This document shows positions 44,938 through 52,720 of a stretch of 64,000 nucleotides of DNA, in pieces. The position numbers and the translations under genes are program-made. The notes under the pieces are model-generated. The model saw only the letters and a program-made list of their open reading frames with translations, was not told the origin of the DNA and made no database searches. The stretch comes from Chlamydiota bacterium (lineage in GTDB: Bacteria > Chlamydiota > Chlamydiia > Chlamydiales > JABDDJ01), in the NCBI GenBank assembly GCA_013287645.1, contig JABDDJ010000004.1, forward strand, positions 1 through 64,000, in the 5' to 3' direction. The first letter of the stretch is position 1. Every line of letters starts with the position of its first letter.

Positions 44938-46028
44938 TGTCAAAAAATGTACTAGACTCCTTTGTTGCCAAAACTATCCAAGATCACTATCCTGACGCTG
45001 CCCATAACTACTCCATCCAACAATTTGTTAACCAAGACGACTTCGGAAAAGGGGGATTTGGCGGCGGATCGGTCTATCAAGTCATCTCTAACGAAGGGAA
45101 ACTCCTCTGCGTCGTCAAAGTAGAAGATGTCGATGAAGAAGCCAAAAAATTTATTGATCTGCTCGTCCCAGCCAGCAACCTACTACGTCAACTGCCTCTC
45201 ATTGATCTGCAACTCATCCTCCCTATCTCTGCCCAAATCACCAACGTCAATGGCATTCTGCAGCGGTTTATCGCTACTCCGGCCGCTCAAGGAAAAGGGA
45301 TTGTCACCGATCTGGCAGCTCTATCTCGTAACGAAATCCCTCTAGAAAGTTTCATAAAAACACTCCAAAATGTCTCTCAAGCCCTAGCCGAATTCAATAC
45401 ACTACTCCTAAAAGAATCGCCTACACTCACTCCAGAACTGCAAAAAATTGATGATAAAGTTGTTGAAGTCTTTCTACTCTATCTGCAAGAACATCCAGAA
45501 TGGTTTTCCTTCGACAGCAAATTTTTCAAAGAAAAATTTGCTACCCTCTACCATGCCGCCTACAAAATCCCCTTTCAAATCGGCTTCATCCATGGTGACA
45601 GCAGCATCACAAACATCTTCTACGATGCCGAAACCAATCTCACTAGCCTTGTCGACAGCATGACCATATTCCGCAGCATCAGCCTCAAAGGCGAACCCAC
45701 CGGCAATATCGCTCAAGAATTTGCCAACACGCGCTGCTCCCTACAACTATATGGCACCTACTATGGACTTTCAAAAGAAATTTTAACCTCTATCGACAAC
45801 ACCTTTACCAAATCCTACCCACTCCCCATCCCCCCCGAACACAATCTGCTCTATTCTCTGCATTTCTGGATGGCCTATCTCGTCGTCGTCTACAAAGTCA
45901 AACAACAAAAACCTCTGCTAGCCAAATCTTTAGAAAACTTACTTCGCTACGTAATTAACTCACTTTACTCAAACCTTGTAGGAGAATTAAACCCAAAGGC
46001 GCAAAGCCGCAAAGAAAAAAATAAATAA
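44937..46028 (+). CDS. Aminoglycoside-phosphotransferase/choline-kinase-fold protein
   Basis: 363 residues, GTG start overlapping the previous TAG by 1 bp. A glycine-rich start (GKGGFGGGSVYQV) is followed by Lys61, the Brenner motif His219-Gly-Asp221 with Asn226 (HGDSSITNIF) and a metal-binding Asp240 (VDSM). This is the small-molecule kinase fold; the substrate is unknown. The last residues (NPKAQSRKEKNK) are encoded by an R1 repeat arm. Co-transcription with two DUF115 genes suggests a joint pathway. Confidence 0.75.
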   Translation: MSKNVLDSFVAKTIQDHYPDAAHNYSIQQFVNQDDFGKGGFGGGSVYQVISNEGKLLCVVKVEDVDEEAKKFIDLLVPASNLLRQLPLIDLQLILPISAQITNVNGILQRFIATPAAQGKGIVTDLAALSRNEIPLESFIKTLQNVSQALAEFNTLLLKESPTLTPELQKIDDKVVEVFLLYLQEHPEWFSFDSKFFKEKFATLYHAAYKIPFQIGFIHGDSSITNIFYDAETNLTSLVDSMTIFRSISLKGEPTGNIAQEFANTRCSLQLYGTYYGLSKEILTSIDNTFTKSYPLPIPPEHNLLYSLHFWMAYLVVVYKVKQQKPLLAKSLENLLRYVINSLYSNLVGELNPKAQSRKEKNK

Positions 46029-46063
46029 ATTTCTTTGCGGCTTTGCGCCTTTGCGTTTAATTC
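45985..46063. repeat. R1 palindromic repeat, copy g
   Basis: Left arm with ACCCAAAGGCGCAAAGCCGC lies inside the 3' end of the kinase-fold gene. The right arm CTTTGCGGCTTTGCGCC onward follows the stop codon. A rare case of R1 extending into a coding sequence. Confidence 0.85.
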
Positions 46064-46135
46064 TCGTTTAAAAGTTTTACGTAACTCGAGCAATTAATCA
46101 AATTAAAAAATGTCTCGATTTAGTAAAATGAAATC

Positions 46136-48064
46136 ATGCATGACGAAAAACGCTTTCACATCAATTCGCAACTATGGTCTTCTACTCACCCGAAAGAAGC
46201 CCTGCTCCTCCCTTATGGTGAAGACCCCGCTATCGAATTTTGCCGCACTAAAGCCGGCGAACTCAACCTTGTACGGCACGTCGCAGGACAAAACTACTAC
46301 TACCACTCCAACACCAATGCTCTCGAAGAAGCGCATCGATGGGTCTCCAGGCTTGATCTCAAAGGCAAAGATGTCGTCTACGTCTTTGGCATAGGTCTCG
46401 GCTACTACTACCAAGCCCTAAAGCCCTGGCTCAAAAAAAACCGTAAACGGTCCATCATCTTCCTCGAAAATGACCTCAGCGTCATACGCCACCTATTTCA
46501 AACACCCGAAGCCACAAAAATTCTCAAAGATCCTCAAGCTGCCCTCTACTACTTCAAAGACCTCCAAAACAGCGCCGAGACCTTTGACGCCATGTACTGG
46601 AACTATATTCTCACCCAGATGGAAGTCTCCACCTTACCGCTCTACAAAAAAACTCAACCACAGCTCGCTCAAGAGATCCATCACAAAATCATCTACGACG
46701 CTGCTATCAAGAATGCCCTAGTTGAAGAATACCTACGCTATGGAGCCGCCTTCTTCAAAAACTATTACCCCAATCTACTCTATCTAGCCGATTCCTACCT
46801 AGGAAACAGCATGTTCGGCTCTATGCGAGGAATACCTGCAATCCTCTGCGGAGCCGGTCCTTCTCTACAGAATGCCTTATCCACTCTCCCACACCTACGC
46901 GATAGAGCCGTTATCTTCGCCGGAGGATCCGCCCTCAACGCCCTCAGCAGCTCACAGATCCTCCCCCATTTCGGTGGAGGCATCGACCCCAATCCTACAC
47001 AGCTCGACCGACTCTCCACCAGCAGTGGATTTGAAGTCCCCTTCTTCTACCGCAATAGACTCCTCCATCAAGCCTTCAGAAAGATCCACGGACCCAAACT
47101 CTATGTCACCGGATCAGGAGGCTACGACATCGCCGATTGGTTTGAAAACCGTCTTGACATCCCACAACACGAGTACATGGATGAAGGCCACAACATCGTC
47201 AACTTCTGTCTACAAATTGCCGCACGCCTAGGCTGCAACCCCATTATCTTTGTCGGAATGGATCTCGGCTTTACCGGCATGAAAACCTACGCCTCTGGCA
47301 TTGAAGAGCATGTCAAAGTCACCAAAAAACAGCTCATGGGATCAGGAGATTTTGATAAAGACGCACTCCTCCGCCGCGATATCAATGGAAAGCCCCTCTA
47401 CACTCTCTGGAAATGGATTGCAGAAGCAGATTGGATCGGCGAATTCGCCGACCAAAACCCAGAAACTACCCTCATTAACTGCACAGAGGCAGGGCTAGGA
47501 TTTCCAAGAGTGCCCAACATGACCCTTCAAGACGCATGCAAAAAATACCTTCAGCAGCAGCACGATATTGACAATCGCATCCATGCCGAAATCGAACAAT
47601 GCGCCATGCCGCAGGTCACCGAAAAAAAAGTTGAAGATCTAGTCCATGAACTTTACGACAGCCTGAAACGCTGCATTGACCAATTTAATACCCTCATCGA
47701 AGAGACACAATTCATCCACGACAAAATTCAAAAAGAGCAAAAAGTACCCGACATCCTCCAGACAGGCCTCGCAGCCCTTGCCGAGACCGAACTCAGCGAC
47801 GAAGTCGCCTATGAACACCTCCTTGACCTCTTTAACCATATCTACAGCCGAGTCCATAACCTCGAACTGCGCCATATCCGCATGTCACGCCTCTCCGATG
47901 TCAAACGCACCCTCTACCGCATGGAGCTCAATATCAAACGGCTCCAATTCCTCAAAGACGTCTCACGGGTTAACATAGGCGTCATCGACCTAGCCTGGCG
48001 TGCCAAAGCCCTCGGTGATATGCCTCCCATGGAGCAGCTCGCAAAAGAGGCCGGACTCACATGA
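46136..48064 (+). CDS. DUF115 (Maf/MptE-like) protein, stand-alone copy
   Basis: 642 residues. DUF115 core: GAGPS at 239-243, GGSALNALSSS, GGGIDPNPTQLDRL and FVGMDLGF. It is a paralogue of the first domain of the 827-residue protein upstream, sharing IIFLEN and NCTEAGLGF-type motifs, but with no MORN repeats; those are in the next gene, which overlaps by 4 bp. Codons are strongly C-rich at third positions on the plus strand. Function unknown; glycosyl- or pyrophospho-transfer is the family guess. Confidence 0.8.
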   Translation: MHDEKRFHINSQLWSSTHPKEALLLPYGEDPAIEFCRTKAGELNLVRHVAGQNYYYHSNTNALEEAHRWVSRLDLKGKDVVYVFGIGLGYYYQALKPWLKKNRKRSIIFLENDLSVIRHLFQTPEATKILKDPQAALYYFKDLQNSAETFDAMYWNYILTQMEVSTLPLYKKTQPQLAQEIHHKIIYDAAIKNALVEEYLRYGAAFFKNYYPNLLYLADSYLGNSMFGSMRGIPAILCGAGPSLQNALSTLPHLRDRAVIFAGGSALNALSSSQILPHFGGGIDPNPTQLDRLSTSSGFEVPFFYRNRLLHQAFRKIHGPKLYVTGSGGYDIADWFENRLDIPQHEYMDEGHNIVNFCLQIAARLGCNPIIFVGMDLGFTGMKTYASGIEEHVKVTKKQLMGSGDFDKDALLRRDINGKPLYTLWKWIAEADWIGEFADQNPETTLINCTEAGLGFPRVPNMTLQDACKKYLQQQHDIDNRIHAEIEQCAMPQVTEKKVEDLVHELYDSLKRCIDQFNTLIEETQFIHDKIQKEQKVPDILQTGLAALAETELSDEVAYEHLLDLFNHIYSRVHNLELRHIRMSRLSDVKRTLYRMELNIKRLQFLKDVSRVNIGVIDLAWRAKALGDMPPMEQLAKEAGLT

Positions 48065-48651
48065 AAAAGCCCCTCTATACCTTTGAAAATGACAAAATAA
48101 GTATTGAAGATCCGGAGCTTAACCTCTCCTTCCACGAAACTTTCAGCCCCTTACGCATTCCTGAAGAGCGCAAACGCGGAATCACCCACGGCAAAGCCCA
48201 CCTCGAAGTCTATACCCATGAAGGCACCCCCTACGCCTTCGGTTGGCTTAAAAACCAAAAGCTCGATGGCGAATATCTCCACGTCTACCCCAGCCAAAAA
48301 ACTAAAGGGCGCCAATACTATAAAGATGGGCTCCTGCATGGACCTTCCAACTTCTATTCCCCTAAAGGAAAACTCCTCTCTGAAAGCTGGTTTATCAACG
48401 GCCAGCAAGAAGGCCGCACCAATTGGTACTATGCCAATAGCCGTCTTCATAGCCACCAGTTCTACCATAAAGGACAGTGGCACGGCATTCAGCTCTTCTA
48501 TTACATCGATGGAACCCTCAAATCTGAGCTAGCCTACAAAGAGGGTAAACTCCATGGAACTACCCGCCTCTTTTTTCCAGATGGAAAGCTCGACCGACTC
48601 CTTATCTATGATGCAGGCAAAGTCACCCATTTAGAATATGGCAAGAAGTAA
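48061..48651 (+). CDS. MORN_2/YwqK-like repeat protein
   Basis: 196 residues made of about six repeats of the form G-x-x-x-x-Y-x-x-x-G-x-L-x-x-E (for example YKDGLLHGPSNFYSPKGKLL and YIDGTLKSELAYKEGKLHG). No signal peptide. It matches the C-terminal repeat part of the upstream fused DUF115 protein. The start overlaps the DUF115 stop (ATGA), so the pair is probably made as a complex. Confidence 0.85.
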   Translation: MKKPLYTFENDKISIEDPELNLSFHETFSPLRIPEERKRGITHGKAHLEVYTHEGTPYAFGWLKNQKLDGEYLHVYPSQKTKGRQYYKDGLLHGPSNFYSPKGKLLSESWFINGQQEGRTNWYYANSRLHSHQFYHKGQWHGIQLFYYIDGTLKSELAYKEGKLHGTTRLFFPDGKLDRLLIYDAGKVTHLEYGKK

Positions 48652-48676
48652 ATCTATCAAAAGCCTTACTAATTCC

Positions 48677-48705
48677 TTGTAATTAAACTTAGTTCTAAGT
48701 AATAT
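48677..48705 (+). promoter_or_regulatory. Promoter of effector gene 1
   Basis: TTGTAA (48677-48682), 17-base gap, TAATAT (48700-48705). The same TTGTAATTAA start is found before the three following paralogues with the same gap. Confidence 0.6.
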
Positions 48706-48722
48706 TTTTAAAAAAGGTTTTT

Positions 48723-50588
48723 ATGTCTAATTGTTTGGTTTTAGATACCAATTATAATTCAGCTTTATGTAATCCCAATAGAACTTATACTTATGTAGGC
48801 AAGGGATCTTTAGAGCCAAATGATCATGAATATGAAATTAATGAACCTCTGATAAAAATAAATAAATACTACTATCAAATTAACGAAAACCAATTACCTT
48901 ACCTATCACGCACAGCTTTACTCATCCGAGCAATCTGCGAGATTGCCTTTAGAATCATATGGTTTCCAATAAACCTTTCACAAAGAACATTAAATACTAT
49001 TGGCACTGCACTATTTTATGATGTTTTAATGACACCCAAAAGAGAATCTTCATTATCCGCCAATAGATTTAAAAAAATTAAAGATCATACTGTGATATTT
49101 TTGCAAAAATTCTGCAAAATCTCTAAATTCTATCTTCCAAAAATCTTCAAAAAAGTATGTGCAGAAGAGCTCGCTTGGGATACACTTTCACATTTTAGGC
49201 AAGGGTTGTATGGTAAAAAAGAAATAATCTGCTTTAGCTCTGAAGACATATCTCAACTATCCGCACAGAGAATTCATGATTGTGCTCAATCTTCTTTTCA
49301 ATTTAGAGAGTACACTGATTTTTTCCTTCAGAACATGTTATCGAATACTTTTACAAAACAATCTAAAATTAGTGACTTGTATTATACCAAAAATTTACTT
49401 CTTCATAGAAATCTTACCGCAAGAAATCTAACAACTAATTTTAAATGTATAAATAGCTTTGTAAATCTTAGATATATATGGTTTCATGATACTGAATTGG
49501 ATACAGCTAGTATTTCTTCCTTCTTTGAAAATATTGCTAATCTACCCTCACTTAGTTCATTGTTTATTTCTACCCCTAATCTTACTACATTACCATCTAG
49601 CTTTTACGATTTACCTAACACCTTAGTAGTTAATTTATCAAGCGATTCACTCTTGGAAGCAACTCTAAGAGAACTCCACGTACCAGGTAGAAGAGGACCA
49701 AGAGTTACTGTTACTGGTGAACCCTTAGATTCTCTCGAAAATTATCTTCAGAAAGTCTATGGCCCTCATGCCTATCCACAACGACTTCTTCAATTTGATG
49801 AAAAAGACGCGCTTACACTCAGGATATGGTTAAGCAAAAGAGTTACTGCAAAAGATTATGGAGATAATCCCCAAGAATTCGATAAAAAAGTTAAAGAGGT
49901 TTTAGATTGGCTTGCTGAGGAAACTGATAAAACAAAAATCAGACAAGCCTTTGCACTCTTTACATTTGCTAATCAAAATTGTTGTGATCAATATGCTAGT
50001 ATGTTTAATAAATTCTCCCTATTGAGAAAAAAAATAACTACACTAGCCGAATTGAAAGACCACATTATTATCTGTTATAGATTAGACTTAATCGATGAGA
50101 TTGCTAATGCAAAGATAGCGGCGCTGGGCACTTGTGATCCTGTCGAAGTACATCTAGGCTATGAAACACACTTAAACAAAATTTTCAATTTAGATTTGCC
50201 TATAAAGAACATGCAATTTTTGTCACGTCTAACGCCCGATGATATCAAAAAGGCAGTAACCGATATCCAAAAAAAGACAGATGGGCAAGAAAAACAGGCC
50301 TTAATCCTTTCCAAAGACTACCGTTGGAAGGCCTACATTGAAAAACAACCTAACTTTGCCCAGACCAAAAAATCGTGTGAAGAGCAAGAAAAAACCTACC
50401 GTAAAGATGTTTTAGGCGAAAAAGTTAACGATGACGATGAGGAGCTAACTGATGAAGAATATCAAGCTATACTAGCAAAACAAATAGCTCACAAAGATGA
50501 ATTCAATACTAATTCAGACACCATCTGGAACCCCTACTGGATTCTAACCAAAGAAATTTTAAACTCCAATTTAGATACACCTCTTTAA
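48723..50588 (+). CDS. LRR-NEL (IpaH-like) E3 ubiquitin ligase candidate, paralogue 1
   Basis: 621 residues. N-terminal family region (1-165: CLVLDTNY, YTYVGKG, KINKYYYQIN, EIAFRIIWFP, AWDTLSHFRQ, YGKKEIICF). Weak leucine-rich part (about 270-330) ending in DLPNTLVVNLSSDSL. NEL-like domain about 335-621, with C420-C421-D422 (NQNCCDQY) as the C-x-D catalytic motif and EVHLGYETHLNKIF matching the EVYLAFQ block of SlrP/IpaH. Known NEL proteins are T3SS effectors that ubiquitinate host proteins. The most diverged of the tandem four and the shortest; its LRRs are degenerate. Confidence 0.8.
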   Translation: MSNCLVLDTNYNSALCNPNRTYTYVGKGSLEPNDHEYEINEPLIKINKYYYQINENQLPYLSRTALLIRAICEIAFRIIWFPINLSQRTLNTIGTALFYDVLMTPKRESSLSANRFKKIKDHTVIFLQKFCKISKFYLPKIFKKVCAEELAWDTLSHFRQGLYGKKEIICFSSEDISQLSAQRIHDCAQSSFQFREYTDFFLQNMLSNTFTKQSKISDLYYTKNLLLHRNLTARNLTTNFKCINSFVNLRYIWFHDTELDTASISSFFENIANLPSLSSLFISTPNLTTLPSSFYDLPNTLVVNLSSDSLLEATLRELHVPGRRGPRVTVTGEPLDSLENYLQKVYGPHAYPQRLLQFDEKDALTLRIWLSKRVTAKDYGDNPQEFDKKVKEVLDWLAEETDKTKIRQAFALFTFANQNCCDQYASMFNKFSLLRKKITTLAELKDHIIICYRLDLIDEIANAKIAALGTCDPVEVHLGYETHLNKIFNLDLPIKNMQFLSRLTPDDIKKAVTDIQKKTDGQEKQALILSKDYRWKAYIEKQPNFAQTKKSCEEQEKTYRKDVLGEKVNDDDEELTDEEYQAILAKQIAHKDEFNTNSDTIWNPYWILTKEILNSNLDTPL

Positions 50589-50595
50589 CAAAGTC

Positions 50596-50624
50596 TTGTA
50601 ATTAATTTTAATTTCATGTATCGT
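50596..50624 (+). promoter_or_regulatory. Promoter of effector gene 2
   Basis: TTGTAA (50596-50601), 17 bases, TATCGT (50619-50624). The spacer TTAATTTTAATTTCATG is identical to those before genes 3 and 4. Confidence 0.6.
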
Positions 50625-50646
50625 TAATAAAAAATTATTTAAGATC

Positions 50647-52650
50647 ATGCCAAGTTTTTTAGTTTTAGATACGAATTACAATCCATTATCTAATTATTCA
50701 GATAATACATATAGCTATATCGGTAAAGGACACCTAGCTGATCTTCATCATAAAGAACCAGAACCGCATAAAATAGATAAATACTATTATCAGATTAACG
50801 AAAGCCATTTAGATTACACTTCTCGCGCTAAGTTACTCACTCGAACTATCAGCGAAATCGCCTTCAGAATTTTATGGCTTCCTCTTAATTTAAATCTCAG
50901 AACTTTTATTGTTATATTTAATGACCCAGTAATAATGAGAAAATACCATGAATCACTTCAAGCTTTATGCAGAATAAATTTGGAAGGTAGTCTCTCAAAA
51001 ATTATCAATAGATGTGTAACAATATCAAATGAATTTTTGATGAAACAATTAGAGCTTAATATTTACATTTACAGATCTGTAGCAAAAATATTTATAAAAA
51101 CTATTGAAGAAGAATTCGCTTGGGACACGCTTTCTCATTTTCGACAAGCTTTGTATGGCAAAAAAGAGATCATTTGCTTTACCCGTGATGACGGAACTAA
51201 TCTGACAACACAAAATATTCATGATTGTGCTAAATCTTCCTTTCAACTAATAGATACAAATAACTATTACAGCGAATTTATTCTTGATTGGAAGTCAACT
51301 ATTAACGCCTCTCTTATCATAATGGCTTATGGTTATTACTTTACTAAACAAAATCGAACTAGAGAACTATATTACAGTCATATAGTTAATCGTTCAAATG
51401 GATTATCAATTGAATCTCAGAGAAATTGGGTGTGTATCGGTAGTTTTGTAAATCTTACTGCATTAATAGTGAAGCGAATTATTACTTCTAGGTATATTTT
51501 AGATCCTTATAGGTATACTTTAGATCTCTCTCAACTGTTTATACACATTCGCGCCTTACCTTTACTTCGTGAATTAGATCTTTCGAATTGCGACATCACA
51601 ACCTTACCCGCAAACTTTTACGACTTGCCTAGCAATTTAACAGTTTATTTAGGGGGTAATCAACTCACGCAAGGAACTATTGATGAACTAAGGAGACCAG
51701 GCAGAAGAGGACCAAGAAACGTACATTTCGGAGCAACTGGATTAGAGCGCTCTTTGTTTACAATACCCGTGGATTTGGATACCCTCGAAAATTATCTTCA
51801 GGCAGTCTATAAATCACCAACCTATCCACAACGACTTCTTCAATTTGATGAAAAAGATACAAAAACTCTTAGAATTTGGTTAAGCAAAAGAGTCAATGCA
51901 AAAGATTATAGAGATAACCCCGCAAAATTTGATTTAAAAGTTAAAGAGAATTTGGACTGGCTTACGGAGGAAACTGATGAAACAAAAATCAGACAAGCCT
52001 TTGCACTCTTTGAATTTGCTAATCAAGATTGTTGTGATGAATATGCGAGTATTTTTAATAAGCTCTCACTATTGAGAAAAAAAATAAATACACTAGCTGA
52101 GTTGAAAGACCATCTTATCATTTGTTATAGACTGAACTTAATCGAAAAGATTACTAAAAAAAAGATAGAGGAGCTAGGTACTTGTGATCCTGTTGAAGTG
52201 CATCTAGCTTATGAAACCCACTTAAACAAAATTTTCAAATTAGATCTGCCCATAGAGAATATGCAATTTGAAAATTATTCAAGTATAACGCCCAAGGATA
52301 TCAAAAAGGCAAAAAAAGACATCCAAAAAAAGACAGATGGAGAAGAAAAACAGACCCTCATACTTTCCAAAGATGATCGTTGGAAGGCCCACATTGAAAA
52401 ACAACCTAACTTTGCCCAGACCAAAAAATCGTGTGAAGAACAAGAGAAAGCCTTCCGCAGAGATGTTATAGGTGAAAAAGTTGACGATGACGATGAAGAG
52501 CTAACAGATGTAGAATATCAAGCTATACTAGCAGAGCAAGTAGCTCACCAAGATGAATTCAATACTAATTCAGACACCATCTGGAACCCCTACTGGATTC
52601 TAACCAAAGAAATTTTAAACTCCAATTTAGATACACCGATCAATCATTAG
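50647..52650 (+). CDS. LRR-NEL (IpaH-like) E3 ubiquitin ligase candidate, paralogue 2
   Basis: 667 residues. The N-terminal region is as in paralogue 1. LRR segment about 290-355 (LPLLRELDLSNCDITTLP, then LPSNLTVYLGGNQLTQGT), whose last repeat has the IpaH-type ending GN-x-L-x-x-x-T. NEL-like domain about 378-667; catalytic motif C462-C463-D464 in NQDCCDEY, then CDPVEVHLAYETHL. No signal peptide, as expected for T3SS substrates. A putative hydrophobic stretch near 68-95 could aid membrane targeting. Acidic tail DDDDEEL near 615. Confidence 0.85.
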   Translation: MPSFLVLDTNYNPLSNYSDNTYSYIGKGHLADLHHKEPEPHKIDKYYYQINESHLDYTSRAKLLTRTISEIAFRILWLPLNLNLRTFIVIFNDPVIMRKYHESLQALCRINLEGSLSKIINRCVTISNEFLMKQLELNIYIYRSVAKIFIKTIEEEFAWDTLSHFRQALYGKKEIICFTRDDGTNLTTQNIHDCAKSSFQLIDTNNYYSEFILDWKSTINASLIIMAYGYYFTKQNRTRELYYSHIVNRSNGLSIESQRNWVCIGSFVNLTALIVKRIITSRYILDPYRYTLDLSQLFIHIRALPLLRELDLSNCDITTLPANFYDLPSNLTVYLGGNQLTQGTIDELRRPGRRGPRNVHFGATGLERSLFTIPVDLDTLENYLQAVYKSPTYPQRLLQFDEKDTKTLRIWLSKRVNAKDYRDNPAKFDLKVKENLDWLTEETDETKIRQAFALFEFANQDCCDEYASIFNKLSLLRKKINTLAELKDHLIICYRLNLIEKITKKKIEELGTCDPVEVHLAYETHLNKIFKLDLPIENMQFENYSSITPKDIKKAKKDIQKKTDGEEKQTLILSKDDRWKAHIEKQPNFAQTKKSCEEQEKAFRRDVIGEKVDDDDEELTDVEYQAILAEQVAHQDEFNTNSDTIWNPYWILTKEILNSNLDTPINH

Positions 52651-52669
52651 TCCTAAATTGAAAGACTTC

Positions 52670-52698
52670 TTGTAATTAATTTTAATTTCATGTAATTT
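52670..52698 (+). promoter_or_regulatory. Promoter of effector gene 3
   Basis: TTGTAA (52670-52675), 17 bases, TAATTT (52693-52698), same spacer as before genes 2 and 4. Confidence 0.6.
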
Positions 52699-52720
52699 TA
52701 ATAAAAATAAATATTTACTT

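Noticed and set aside
4073-46063. R1 repeats as a CRISPR array
   Set aside because: Copies are kilobases apart, palindromic and between genes; no regular spacers and no cas genes.
42454-48064. DUF115 proteins as flagellin glycosyltransferases
   Set aside because: No flagellin or flagellar genes in the window; only the fold is shared.
48061-48651. YwqK-like toxin-antitoxin antitoxin
   Set aside because: Database names for MORN_2 proteins often say antitoxin, but there is no toxin gene; the partner here is a DUF115 protein.
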